DNA from: Hermetia illucens
Taxonomy: Eukaryota; Arthropoda; Insecta; Diptera; Stratiomyidae
Assembly: GCF_905115235.1 (NCBI RefSeq)
Contig: NC_051849.1
Coordinates: 136,382,712-136,446,711 of the forward strand
Direction of reading: 5' to 3'
DNA length: 64,000 nt
In this document: one piece after another, positions 12,586 to 24,625 of the stretch
Numbering within the stretch: the first letter of the stretch is position 1
Layout of the letters: every line of letters starts with the position of its first letter
The notes under the pieces: model-generated
The model's database searches: none
Seen by the model: the letters and a program-made list of their open reading frames with translations, nothing else
What the model was told of the DNA's origin: nothing
Translations under genes and position numbers: made by a program

Positions 12586-14495
12586 TCATTGCCATTTTCT
12601 CTTGCACTCATTGATGTGCAGCCCAAGATATCGCGCCGCCTGCTCGATTCGGATGAAGGCAGTTTGTACGTCTCGGGTCGTTCTTGACATGATGTCGATA
12701 TCGTCAGCATAGGCCATTAGTTGGATGGACTTAAAGAGGATCTTACCCCTCGCATTTACCTCAGCATCACGGATCAGTTTTTTTAGGGTCACATTAAAAA
12801 GGACGCATGATAGGGGATCCCCTTGTCTTAAACCGTTGTTGATGTCGAATGGTCTTGAAAGTGATTCTGCTGCCTTTATCAGGCTTCGCACATTGGTCAA
12901 GGTCAGCCTAGTCTGTCTAATTAATTTCGTCGGGATATCGAATTCTCTCATGGCCGTGTACAGTTTTACCCTGGCTATGCTATTATAATAATAATCGTTG
13001 GCGCAACAATCCATGTTGGATCAGGGCCTTGAAGTGTGTTAGAGCACTTCATTCAAGATCGTAACGGTACACTAGGAGGCGTGGTCAGCATTGCGCTCGC
13101 CCGAGATTATTACCCTGATTTGACCCAGGTACTCATTCACAGCTGAGTGGACTGGTATCCGACGTCAAATCACGATACAAATTCCACTGCCACCAGTGAG
13201 ATTTGAACCGCGACCTTCCGTACGACAGCCTTTCGCTCTAACCACTCAGCTATCCGGACACCCTATTATAGGCGGCTTTAAAGTCAATGAAAGATGGTGC
13301 AACTGATGTCCATATTCCAACAATTTTTCCATTGCTTGCGGCAGCGGGAAAACCTGATCTGTCACTGATTTGCCTGCAGTGAAGCCTCTTTGGTATGGGC
13401 CAATGATGTTCTGGTCGTATGGGGCTATCCGGCCTAGCAAGATAGCGGAGAATATCTTATAGATGGTACTCAACAACGTGATACCTCCATAATTGTTGCG
13501 CTGTGTCATATCCCCCTTTTTATGTATGGGACAGATAATGCGTCTTTGCCAGTCGTCAGACATTGATTCGCTGTCCCACACTTTAAGCATAAGTAGATGA
13601 ACCGCTTGATGTAATTGGTTGCCTACAAATTGATCCAATTCGTCTGTAATTCCATCGGCTCATGGTGACTTATGATTTTTAAGCCGATGAATTGCACGGA
13701 CTGTTGCCCGATACTTGGTGGTGGCAGTATTTGTTCGTCATCTTCAGTTGGCGGGACCTCCAACTCGCCGATGTTCTGGTTGTTCAGTAGTTCATCAAAG
13801 TACTCAACCCATCTCTTCAATATGCCCATTCTGTCGGAAATCAAATTTCCCTCTTTGTGTCGGCAGGATGAGCATCGAGGTGTATAAGGCTTCATCTTGC
13901 TGACTTGTTGGTAAAACTTACGCGCCTGGTGCGGTTGCTCCCTGTACTTTTCTAGTTCACAGACTTGTTGGTTCTCCCAGGCTTACTTTTCCGTCTGTGA
14001 AGTCGCTTCTCCGCTCGACGGAGTTCGTGATAAGTCTCTGCGCGTGCCCGCGTTCTTTGAGAATGCAACATTACTCGGTATGCAGCATTCTTTCGTTCCG
14101 TTGCTAACTTACATCCATCGTCGAACGCGGCGGTGACCGTATTTATGATAATATTCTTCCGGTAATTGTAAAGATCATTTGTAGATGCTTCGTCACCAGA
14201 ATCTCTGTTGACTGCGGTTATTGTGCATCCATTCCCCCCTTATAGTAGTATGTTTGTGGCCATATCAATGGTAACGTTCTTCAGGTGGTTGTGAAGACCA
14301 TTTGTTGATGCTTCACCTCCAGGTCCTCTGTTGACTGCGGTTATTGCAGCGTCCATTTTCCTCTGGAGTGGAAACCCGTCCTCGTTCAACGCATCTCCTG
14401 CAACGTTGTTACATCAACTTTATATTGGGACAGGGTATCGGCTAGCTGCTTGGCAGCTCTATGTCTGTACAGGGAGCGCACGTTCGATGAGAAAA
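12586..14495 (-). mobile_element. RTE-A LINE fragment interrupted by a SINE
   Basis: Minus-strand frames match the complete RTE-A copy at 40256-43566. 12586-13014 covers LIRQTRLTLTNVRSLIKAA through the YADD catalytic motif (LMAYADDIDIM); 13246-13638 and 13623-13895 cover the upstream RT blocks; the region to about 14495 covers the linker and part of the endonuclease side. A SINE sits in the RT region (12988-13262), bounded by CTATTATA on both sides. Near 14160-14350 two related but non-identical versions of the same linker segment lie side by side. The copy is inactive. Confidence 0.85.
12988..13262 (-). mobile_element. tRNA-derived SINE, copy 1
   Basis: Read on the minus strand the element begins TGTCCGGATAGCTGAGTGG, a tRNA-like head with an A box (TAGCTGAGTGG) and a B box (GGTTCAAATCTC). 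It ends in TTGTTGCGCCAACGATTATT with ATT repeats. It is flanked by an 8-bp duplication, CTATTATA, at 12980-12987 and 13263-13270, inside an RTE-A copy. It therefore inserted after that copy did. Confidence 0.9.
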
Positions 14496-15872
14496 TACGC
14501 ACAACTTAGTGAATATTTATTAAAAAAACGGCTAGCGCAATCAATGAATACATATTGTGATATTGTAAAGAATTTTTTAGAAAAAAATGCAAAATGGCAG
14601 TTTAATTTCTTAGTAATCATGTCCACCGCAAAGGTACTTTTAAGAAAACACGATTTTGAAATAATCGCGCTCAAAGTTTCAAGTTTGTGTTTTTCGTTTT
14701 AAAAATTAACTTATTTATTTCCATCGAGTTGTCGATTCCAAGGCTATAGAGTATTCCCTCTGCAGACTCCAAAACATGGATTTGAAGCTGGCTACAAGTT
14801 ATTATAGCTTCTCTTGTGGCTGGAACTACAAGCGTTATATATGGCGATGATGAAGGTTCAAAAGTCTATGGACAACTGCTTTGGAGCAACGAGGTAGTAG
14901 TGCGTTATAAATAGATATAATTTCGGACCTAATGCCTCCGATCGTTTTAAAATTTGGTGAGAATATTCTTGAAACAATGTACTTAAAAAATATGCAATAA
15001 TTTTTTTCGATTTCCGCAGCCATCCCAACTGTATATAACCCCTCAATCGAGAAAGAACAAGGTTAGTGCAAAAGATATGAATGACCCCTTCCTAATACAG
15101 CAAGCGGTCACAGGGAATTATGTGTATATTAACGTACCACCAACTAATAAAATCCTCCGGGGAAACTTAAGGGTTCCTAAAAGTTATAACATTTTTTGGA
15201 GCCATTTCGGTACTGACAAGGAAATAGGTTTTTTAACTTGAATTCGAAGAAACTGGAAAATTGATTGTCTTGTCTTACAGTGAAAGGTGAACTTCTTGAT
15301 TACTTTAAATTGACTGAGATAACCCTCATAGAATACACATACCTTACATCATAGCACTGTGCATAGTCTGTTGTGAAATTTACGGTTTAGGTTTCTTTAG
15401 GGCTTCCCTCGATTTCATTTGATTATTTAGGGTGGCTTACATCCAAACACTAAATATTTTTATAATAATTACTTTTTACATCGGTCATGATATATTTTTT
15501 TCCATCAAAATTATCTATTTTAAAAACTGCACCTGCACTACAATCGCGAGATGGATTAAACTTACTTAAATCTAAACTAGCTTAACTAATAGTTACTAAG
15601 CTTCAACTTTTTATGTTTTTTGTTTTGATTTCTTATTTTCTGTTTAGTTGTCCGTACGTCTTACATGTCTATAAGCTTAACTTAGGCTTAACCTCTATGC
15701 ATCCCTACCAGGCAAGAAGTCTTCAAAAGGGATAATGGGATAAATAAGATTTTACTCCTTTTGAATATTAATAAATTTTATTTAATTTTTTAAAACTTAA
15801 TTTAAATTACTATATAAATTAAATAGTGAGGAGTCACCTCTTTTCTCCGGCTAATCTTGTTTCGAACTCCAA
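14496..15872. other. intergenic, nothing recognised
   Basis: AT-rich. The 123-codon frame at 14331-14702 starts within antisense RTE-A sequence and has no domain. No repeat ends were seen. Confidence 0.5.
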
Positions 15873-16760
15873 CTAATATAGAAAAACAATTTTCCCTGTC
15901 CCTGTCGAAAATTGTTTTTCGATATCATAGCCGCCACGATTCAGCTCGAACCCATTTTTTAGCCTTTTCAGCGAGCCTACGATGGCACCAGCATGCCCGG
16001 TACGTACCGAAAGTCCCGACGACCGATCGCCAATTTCGGGAGGCGGATCTAGACCTTGATCTAGTTCTACTCCCAGAACGCAAAGCACTGTCGGCTTCTG
16101 CCAACTCAGAGACGGTGGCTCTTAATGCTGCCACCATCTGCTGCAGTTGAGCCACCTGGCTTGAGTTGTCGCGGAGTACATGGAGCTCATGAACTTTGTC
16201 CGTGATGATGGCTAACGTATCCAAAGACCCCGTATCAGCACATACCAGGATGACATGTATACTCTCCAGAAGCCTCTGCAGCTACAAAGATTATAGCAGC
16301 GCAGTGCCGACCTTGTACCAACCAACTGCGCAGCAGTTTGCTTGGCGCACGGTCACCTAGCATTCGCCGGAACTATAATTATCATAACATAATGTCAAAA
16401 TTTTAACGAACGTAAATTAGAGATCTGTCAAAACTTATTCTCGCCATAATCGCATTGATTCATTTGATTACTTCAAGTTACTTACACCACTTCGTAGAGT
16501 TTCGAACGACATTTCTTATGCTGTAAGGAAGTCCGTGGCAAGTTCAACTGCCTTCTCGTTCAGTCCGGCTAGTGCGTAATTGAAACGAACGGCACCCGCT
16601 GTGACGTCGGCCAAAGTGAATTAGGCCTCGAGTTGGAGGAACCATCTTGCTGGGCTCCTACGCCAAAACGGCAGCACCCGTACGGCCACCGTAATTACTG
16701 AGGACATCGTTAGCGGAAACGAAAAACCCAGAAAACCCCAAGTGGAACAAGCGGAGTTCG
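15873..16760 (-). mobile_element. Ty3/gypsy gag fossil
   Basis: Minus-strand conceptual translation shows a gag-like block: SPARWFLQLEA, TAGAVRFNYALAGLNEKAVELA and, further on, an Arg/Ser-rich segment followed by CWCHRRLAEKAKKWV. Insect Ty3/gypsy gag proteins have this layout. No pol or LTR could be assigned next to it. It is a broken remnant with several interruptions and looks old. Confidence 0.65.
15881..15920. repeat. 14-bp perfect inverted repeat
   Basis: GAAAAACAATTTTC at 15881-15894 is complementary to 15907-15920, around a 12-nt loop made of two CCTGTC copies. It lies at the downstream edge of the gag-like fossil. Confidence 0.8.
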
Positions 16761-17035
16761 AGACAGAAAGAAGCGAAAGAGCGGAGGAGAAGAAAAATGG
16801 AAAATGGTCATATAATATTTGCTAAAGAGAAAGAGGCGACTCTTGCTACCCAATGAGTTTTAGTTTTTTAAAAAAGAACCTACGATTCTTACAAACTTGG
16901 ACTAACAATTAAAATTCATTGAACATTTATTTTCTTTGGTACTTTGGTTTCAGCTTTACGTGAAATCTGAGCGTAATTATGCGGTGTTTCCAGCGATTAA
17001 TTATTTGAAATAATAAAAAAAACTGTTTTTTTCTT

Positions 17036-18175
17036 TTTAAGGTTTTGTGTGAAATAAAACCTTATTAGAATCGATTCGATGTCTGTCACACCCGATTTAT
17101 TCGGAAACGGCTGGACCGATTGTCACGAAAATTGGTAAGAGTATGTGATCTGCCGTTCCCTTTATATGCAGCAACTGGCGCCATTTTGTGTTAACTTTAA
17201 GGGGGGCTCCCCATACAGGTGAAAGGAGGCTGCAAATTTTTTTTCACAGAATGTAGCCATGTGGGGTATCAAATGAAAGGTCTCAATTAGTACTTTTCGA
17301 AACTGGTTCAATATTTGATATTGGGTGAAACATAGGGGAGTGAGGGCTCAAAATATGACCCCCAAAAAGTGTAACAGGTCTCGTTCTCAGAACCTATCCA
17401 ACCGAAAAATCCGAAAAAAATCATAGTAGTGCATCTCTATGAAATCTAGGCCTCAAAATATATCCGGTTCCGATATCTGCACAAATAAAGTTAATAATAG
17501 TATATTTCCATATTTTAGAAATTTACCCGGCACCCCCCTTATGTTCATCGCAGAAGTACAAAGTTTAGCATAGGTGTAATGAAGAACATGGTGCATAATT
17601 TGGTCAAGTTTGAAGAAAATCCGACTATTATTAACAAAGTTATAGGGGGTGAAACTTTACAATTTTTTGTGAATTCCGTGCACTCTACAACCTGCATGAC
17701 GTCATCATCACATGTGAATTCGTCAATACCACAACGAAATGAGTTCTTATGTATGGGGGCGGAAAGAATTATTTTGTTTTAGTTTTTAGTCATTTCTATA
17801 TGAATATCAATTACTCCAACCAGACATCTGTGTATATAGGTATATATGATAGTATATGCGTGCTAATGAACTTTGCGGGTAGTGCCTAATTCAGATAGAT
17901 ATAAGAAGTAAATCGGAAATATGGGTACGATCAATTGATATACGTGCATATATGTGTACAGTATTCGGAAATAGGCAGTTTGTTTGTTTAGGGTGAGCGT
18001 AATATCTACGGCTGTAATATGGACGTATGTCTCGTAGTTTGGAAAAATATGAAGGAGTATGTTGGATTTGTAACTATATACGGATAGAAAAATGTGCGTT
18101 GAAATTTCTTAGATAAGATGAACACAAAACCTTTATACCCGAAGCGCGAGCTTCCGGTATTCCGACTTGTTTCTT
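17036..18175 (+). repeat. dispersed repeat family X, long copy 4
   Basis: It starts with AAGGTTTTGTGTGAAATAAAACC and runs through the CACACCCGATTTATTCGG, 'GTATCAAATGAAAGGTCTC' and 'CCAACCGAAAAATCCG' blocks. It ends in CTTCCGGTATTCCGACTTG near 18170. At about 1.14 kb it is longer than the 816-bp copy at 52563. No protein is encoded. Confidence 0.8.
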
Positions 18176-18306
18176 ATTCGCTAGTGTTGATATTTTTCTT
18201 TTTGCAAAAAGTTCAAGTCCAAAAGACTTGTTAGCACTGATGAAGGGAACAAGTGGTTCCCGAAATATCGGTATTTGGAAAAATAAAAACATCAACACTA
18301 GCGAAT
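18176..18306 (+). mobile_element. 131-bp foldback element with hammerhead-like core
   Basis: The ends are inverted repeats: ATTCGCTAGTGTTGAT at 18176 faces ATCAACACTAGCGAAT ending at 18306, and pairing continues with mismatches through A/T-rich sequence to about 30 bp per arm. The interior holds a second hairpin (CAAGTC-CAAAA-GACTTG) and the hammerhead-like core listed separately. The element abuts the end of dispersed repeat X copy 4. A related element lies at 32758-32923. Confidence 0.75.
18237..18265 (+). ncRNA. hammerhead-ribozyme-like core, copy 1
   Basis: The sequence is CTGATGA (18237-18243), then a 6-bp stem II GGGAAC/GTTCCC (18245-18250 with 18256-18261) with loop AAGTG, then GAAA (18262-18265). 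CUGANGA-stem II-GAAA is the conserved catalytic core of hammerhead ribozymes. TGC upstream near 18202 can pair with GCA just before the core as part of stem I. Stem III and the NUH cleavage triplet are not clear here, so self-cleavage is uncertain. Penelope-like retroelements and retrozymes are known carriers of such motifs. Confidence 0.45.
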
Positions 18307-18309
18307 ATT

Positions 18310-20160
18310 TACGTAAAATCCATTCGTTGACTCTTCCTTCAGCTTCCTCTTCTTCCTGTCGCTTTGCGGAGGTGAAACAGAAAACAAAGGTTGATTGGGA
18401 GCTGCAGTTGTTTGGAGATTTTGTAGAAGTACGAATGCGAAACTCTTGCTTATAATCAAGATCTTTGTATTCCTTGGGCAATTTAGGAGATCGACGAAGA
18501 GAAACCATTTACCAACGACGTCGACGGTGGCCCTACTAAATTTCCTATTGACACTGTTGGGGGCTTTTGGGGATGGTGCACCTGCGGTTGTTGCGGCTGC
18601 TTGCCGGGCGATAACATATCAAGAATTCGAAAATCCAGTGCCGTCTTCTAGGATCTCCGCAATCAATATGGGCATCATTGACCACATACCTGTAAAGTTG
18701 ATCATTCATTATAACTTTGAAAATGTTATACCGCGTTGCTTGCAAACCTTTTATGGAGACCATTGAAACGCCACTATACCAAGATTTTCCTTTAGTCGCA
18801 ATTTGACGCTGCTTTTTTTGTGATTTTGTGGACATCAATTTCGATTCCGACGTCGTATGCCGGATTCGAGTCCCGGCTACGGTCATGGATGTCTATGACC
18901 GATGCGGACATATACTAAAGTTCTGAGTGCTAGAATTATGGTTCACTTGAAAAAAAAAACACAAAAAGCAACTATGCAGTTTACAATTAATAGGCCGCAG
19001 ACATCATGCAATTTCTAATCGTGTATGGCCACGAAGATAATGATACAGACTTATTTACTAACGACATCGATTTGGTGTCATACGCCTATAACAAGACAAC
19101 ATCAAAACATTAATCTCATTTGGAAAACGTTTACCAGGAAAATGAAACTCATCGAGTAGTTTGTAGGCAGCCACATCAGTCCACGGCCAATGAGAGAGAA
19201 GATAAAAATGTAATAATTCCTCCGGTCCTTACTAGGAATTCTTCAACTGGTGAAAAATATCATCTTTCTTTGAAGTTGTGGCGTCCTGTGTACTTTTTTT
19301 GTAAAAATGCGTTCGCGATTAAGTGTTTTCTTCATTGCGTGCGACTCGTCTAAAGCTCTAATTTTTGCATGTGTAGCTAACCAATTGTGATGCAACAAAT
19401 ATGTACAAGGATGAAGTTTATAGAACGGGCACATGATGAATTGAACTCGAACCAAATAAAAATTTGGACTAAGGAATTTCAGTGTAAAGGTTTAAAGCGA
19501 AACAAATAATTACAATAATGGGCGGTTGGTTAATTCTTCATTGGAAAAGAGCATTAGGAACATCATTTAAATACAGACATATAAGGATATTTCTGGGTTT
19601 CTTCCGCTCAAGAACAGCAAGAGTCTGTTGAAGTACATATTGGGTGAATAATAATAAAAATCATTGACTATAAGGAATTTGAAAATTATCTACTTTTTGA
19701 ATATATTTCCTTTACATATCTCCAAACTTTATTATATTCACACTAGACAGACAGATATTGCCCGTTACCGCTTACTGGTGCGCACAGTACAAATATACAT
19801 ATTGATCGTATGCATCTGAATATCTCCGTTTTACTCCGGGTAAAAGTACCCATTCATATATATACGAGTATATAGGTAAATTGAATGCCACTGGTTCTTC
19901 TGAATCGGACGCTACCCGCAACCTTCATTAGCACATTCATATACATACTATAGATATGTCTGTCTCGAATAATTTCATATGAGCCATGAGAATTCCCTTT
20001 CATATGAGCCCACTTTATTGTAATATATGATGATGACGTTATTCAATTCTTAGAGTGCAATAAATTCACACGAAATTTTCATCTTCTATATATTTTAATA
20101 ATACATAGTTGGATTTCGTTTACACTCCTCAGAATTATGCCTTATTCTGCAGCATAAGCA
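18310..20160. other. intergenic, no supported feature
   Basis: Opposed open frames at 18074-18886 and 19120-19455 lack motifs. No inverted-repeat ends were found. The end of the stretch adjoins an RTE-A copy. Confidence 0.45.
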
Positions 20161-20162
20161 GC

Positions 20163-22436
20163 ATCAACAAATGATCTTCACAACCACCTGAAGAGCGTTA
20201 TCATTGATACGGCCACAAACATACTTGACCTCAGCCGCAAAATAAAGTCGGAACGGCTGGTTCGGCGATGAATGTAAGCTACCAACAGAACGGAAGAATG
20301 CTGCATACCGAGTAATGTTGCACGCGCAGAGGCCTATTACGAACTCGGTAGAGCGGAGAAACGTGAAGACGGAAAAAGGAAGCCTGGGAGAACCAAAAGG
20401 TCTGTGAGCTCGAAAAGTACAGGGAGCAACCGCATCAGGCGCGCAAGTTTTACCAACAAGTCAGCAAGATATAGCCTAATACACTTCGATGCTCATCCTG
20501 CCGAGACAAAGAAGGAAATCTGATTTCCAACAGAATGGGTATATTGAAGCGATGGGTTGAGTACTTTGATGAACTACTCACCAACCAAAATATCGGCGAG
20601 TTGGAAGTCTCGCCAATTGAAGACGACGGACAAATGCGGCCACCACCAAGCATAGCAGAAACTGTCCGTGCAATCCACTGGCTTAAAAACCATAAATCGC
20701 CAGGAGCCGATGGACTAACAGCCGAATTGGTCGAATATGCACAGCGAATCAATGTCTGACGACTGGCAACGAGGAATTATCTGTCCTATACATAAAAAGG
20801 CGGATATCACACAGTGCAGCAATTATGGAGTTATCACGTTGCTGAATTCTATAAAATATTCTCCGCTATTTTACCCAGAACATCATTGACCCATACCAAA
20901 GAGGCTTCACTTTAAGCAAATCAACAACAGATCTGATCTTCTCTCTCTCGGTGAAAAAACTGTTGGAATATGGACATCAGTTGTACCATCTTTTCATCGA
21001 CTTTAAAGCCGCCTATGATAGCATAGCCGGGGTAAAACTGTACACGGCCATGAGAGAATTCGGTATCCCGACGAAATTAATAAGACATGTGCGAAGCCAG
21101 ATAAAGGCAGCAGGATCACTTGCCCTATCATGCGTCCTCTTTAACCTGACCCTGGAAAAAGTGATCCGTGATACTGAGGTAAATGCGAGAAGTACGATCC
21201 TCTTTAAGTCCACCCAACTACTGGCCTATGCTGACGATATCGACATCATGGGAAGAACCACCCGAGACGTACAAACTGCCTTCATCCAGATTGAGCAGGC
21301 GACGTGAAATCTTGGGCTGCGCATCAATAAATGCAAGCGAAAATATATGGTTGCAACGTCAGCACTAAAAACCAACCAACGACATCAAACTGCACTGGTC
21401 AAACGGGCAGAATAAAGATAGGAGACTAAAACTTTGAGACCGTTGATAATTTCTTCTATCTAGGATCGAAAATCACAACCGATAACAGCTATGACGATGA
21501 AATCCACGCACTGTTCTTGGCAGCCAACAGAGCCTATTTCAGCTTACGAAAACCATAGGTAGATACTAGAAAGCTACCACACTCCCCCTTGCTCCTCAAG
21601 AAGGGAAATCAGTGCGAGTACGCACGATTTCAAATTGCTCTGCCCTTGAGCATGAGCGAGATATAACGAAAACCGGATCATCTGTGTTTGACATGCTGCC
21701 CGGACTTGCCAATGTGTGATTGGCACATTTTTGTCTATGCAGAAGTGAATACGTGAAACTACTTTTGGCTAGATGGGTGAGCACGCATTAGTGCCATAGC
21801 TGACATATTCTTTTCATCTCTCTCTTATGAATACGATTTGACGAAGGTTACGGTTTGTCCTTCTTTAGCGCCGATCATGTGTACGGATAAATTTTCGCAA
21901 TACATTTGTAAGTCGGGGCATTTTAGTGTGGGTAATACCTATTAGATATACTGTGACAAAAACTGTTTCCCTCGAAATGTCTCATCATAGGGTCAAAGCT
22001 CTTACTGTACAAGACTATGATCTTGCCAGTCCTCATGTATTCCTCGGACTTGGATCCTTAGCGATAGAAGAATCCTACGAATAATTTTTGGCCCCCTACA
22101 TGAGGATGGGCGATTCCGTAGCCTACACAACGACGAAATGTATAAGCTATACCACGACCGTCTGGTTGTGAATAAATTCCGGCTCAATAGGTTGCAGTGG
22201 GCAGGTCACTTAATCCGAATGGATGAGGATGATCTAGCGCGAAAAACCTATAAGGGCAATATCTATGGTAGAAAAAGAAGAAAAGGGAGACCCTGCCTGA
22301 GATGGAACGATGGCGTAGGTCAGGACGCCAGACAGCTTATCGGGATAGCGAATTGGTAGACTACCTACCTTACTAAGGTAGGCCGGATTACGATTATTGT
22401 GCCATTGATAATGATGATGAGTTTAAGTGGGGTTTT
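20163..22436 (+). mobile_element. RTE-A LINE copy, split by an inverted-repeat element
   Basis: It begins in the linker region (ATCAACAAATGATCTTCAC) and continues with GILKRWVEYFDELL, KNHKSPGADGLTAELVEYA, IDFKAAYDSIAGVKLYTAM and the YADD block (LLAYADDIDIMG). After 21554 an inserted 0.4-kb element interrupts it. The copy resumes at about 21970 and ends with LNRLQWAGHLIRMDEDD, YGRKRRKGRPCLRWNDGVGQ and a TGATAATGATGATGAG tail at 22436. It is frameshifted and lacks the endonuclease, so it is dead. Confidence 0.85.
21555..21955. mobile_element. terminal-inverted-repeat element inside RTE-A
   Basis: The right end, read in reverse, starts CACAGTATATCTAATAGG and continues TATTACCCACACTAAAATG. It is homologous to the left end of the element at 54000-54180. 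The left end has a diverged version (TACTAGAAAGCTACC then CACACTCC). Flanks GAAAACC and AAAAACT could be a decayed target duplication. No transposase frame was seen, so it looks non-autonomous. The superfamily is not assigned. Confidence 0.55.
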
Positions 22437-22745
22437 CGTGTAAATTTCTAAAATATGGTAATATGCCATTATTAACGTTATTTGTGCATATATCGGAATG
22501 GGATGTATTTGAAGCGTATAGGTGTTTAATTATGATTTTTTCAGATTCTTCGGTTGAATCGGTTCTGAGAACGAAACCTGTTTAACTTTGGGGACTCACT
22601 CATCTAATTTAAAAAAAAAAAAGTTTCAAAAAGTATTAATAGAGCCCTTCATTTGACCCTTTGTAAAAAAAATATTTTTTTTTAATGTATGGGTAGCCCC
22701 TTTTAACTTTTAACAGAAAATTGCACTACTCTCTATATGTAAAAT
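22437..22745 (-). repeat. dispersed repeat family X, partial copy
   Basis: Directly after the RTE-A tail. Shared blocks include ATGGTAATATGCCATTATTA and TTTTTTCAGATTCTTCGG, followed by the 'TGTATGGGTAGCCCC' block. Both ends are missing. Confidence 0.65.
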
Positions 22746-23318
22746 AATTTACGTCAAGGTTAGAGTCGCATGATCTCTCGTGCCATTAAGAATAATGATG
22801 ATGATGGCTAGGATGAATAGGCGGAAACTATGAGCCACAACTCCACCACGAAAATATCATTCATACGATGTAATGCCCTATTATGCTAAACAGTATTGAG
22901 AATGCATTACGTATCATGTTGTACATTTTTAGAATGAGAAGATCAATGGTAATACAGCTGCGGTGGTCCGAGATTATGTGAAGGACAGTGTGTTGGGTGG
23001 AAAGCTGTTAAGTTCTAGGGTTCTTTCGGCTGATTCCTAGCACTTTTATGGGGCGTGTTGTCTCCAAGCTTCTTAATCGAATTATTAGTTGAACTCTTTC
23101 CAACAAAAATCCGCGGCCATACCATTTCAGAGTAAATACACTACACTATAACTTCACCAAACTTTTCTTTGTTATAGGACACCGGATGACAGGTGCTCAA
23201 CGCAAAACTGATAGTAGCGCCTTTCTCATCCAAAGACTGTTCAGTTGAATAAAGTCTTTTGTAATATAGAACGGATATTTTATTAGATATTCTGGTTTCA
23301 ATTATTTGAAAGAGACGC
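22746..23318. other. 3' flank of the first SDR gene
   Basis: No coding sequence. A poly(A) signal AATAAA for the minus-strand SDR gene lies at 23279-23284, 35 nt beyond its stop codon. Confidence 0.6.
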
Positions 23319-24625
23319 CTAAGCTACGGAGTAACCACCTTCCAAAGGAAGCGAATGTCCATTGATATAAGACGACTTATTACTTAGCAGGAAAACGAGA
23401 GCATCGACGGCTTCATGTACTTCTCCGAACCTGAAACAATATTGTATTTAAATTATCAATTTCAACCACATATGCTTTAATTGTAATTACCGGCGCAAAG
23501 GTATACGGTTCAATAGTGGACCCGATTTGGCTGGGTCACTCCATACGGCACGTCCCATATTTGTGAGAATCGCAGTTGGGTTTAGGGAGTTCACTCGAAT
23601 TTTACGAGGACCGAATTCGAGCGCTAAGCTTTTCGAAAGATAATCGACTGCCGCTTTACTTGCTGTGTAGACTGTGTGTCCGAGTAATGCACGGCGAGCT
23701 GCTTGAGACGACATATTCACAACGGCTGCACCATCCTTCAATTTTGGAGACAATGTTTGAGTTACATTGAACACTCCCTTGATGTTCACATTGAAGATGC
23801 TGCAAATAAAATCGAGGAATGCACACGATTCGACATGAAATGAAATACTTTTTTTTTAGTGAATTAAGACCGTAATAACTGCATGGCATCACAGGCTGTT
23901 TGTCAAAATAAGTTTTTCACACCCCCCAGTTCAGATTGACTTGAATCAATCTGATATCCAATTTGGAATTTCCCCTACACTTCACGCACCTGTTTTCCGG
24001 ACCATGAATGGGGTCGCTTCCACAATCCGAAAATTTGAATATGAACTAAGAATTGGTTATGCAACCCCAGCGCCATGTTATCAAATAATAAACGGCCAAG
24101 CAGGATTCTAATCATCGATTATGAATAAATTTGTTACAAGTTTAGTTAGGCTTATCAGTTTAGATTAGTTTTGCCTTAATCACTTAGATAAGCCAATAAA
24201 ACCGATTTGGGCTTAATTTCACTTTTAGAAAATTCGGTTTACTTTTTCAGAAACTTACAAATCAAATTCTTCTTCGGTGAATTCTTCGAATGGCTTAACA
24301 ATCGTTACACCTGCAATGTTCGCTAGCCCGTCCAATGGTTCAACATCCTTCAAAGCAGCCTTGGTTTTCTTCCAATCAGACAAGTCTACAGCGATGGTGC
24401 TTGTTCCTGGACATTCTTTTTTAAGAACCTCTAGTTGGGCAGCATCTTTGTCAACTCCAATTACCTTACATTCTAACTGGTGAAGACGCTTACACAAAGC
24501 ATTACCAATACCTTTCAACAGCAAAATCAATTAATCTGAAATTTATTTTTTGTTTTCAATGTCAAAAACTCACCTAGACCAGCTCCTGTAACGAGAATAG
24601 TCTTGCCCTTCAAATCGTTCTCCAT
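23319..24625 (-). CDS. Short-chain dehydrogenase, L-xylulose reductase-like (SDR-1)
   Basis: Four exons with GT-AG introns: 24574-24625, 24259-24511, 23491-23799 and 23319-23430. They join in phase to 241 residues, close to the 244 of human DCXR. DCXR-type enzymes reduce dicarbonyls and L-xylulose in the cytosol with NADPH. The nucleotide-binding motif is TGAGLGIG (residues 13-20). The catalytic triad is Ser133 (NMSS), Tyr146 and Lys150 (YTASK). The C-terminal signature RVNSLNPT...WSDPAK...LNRIPL closely follows DCXR. Two departures stand out. The usual NNAG motif reads ANIAG. The residue at the end of strand beta-2 is Asp38 (GVDKD) where DCXR has Ser-Arg, which would favour NAD over NADP. 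The gene sits 0.8 kb downstream of its paralog's last exon, on the same strand. Poly(A) signal at 23279-23284. Confidence 0.9.
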
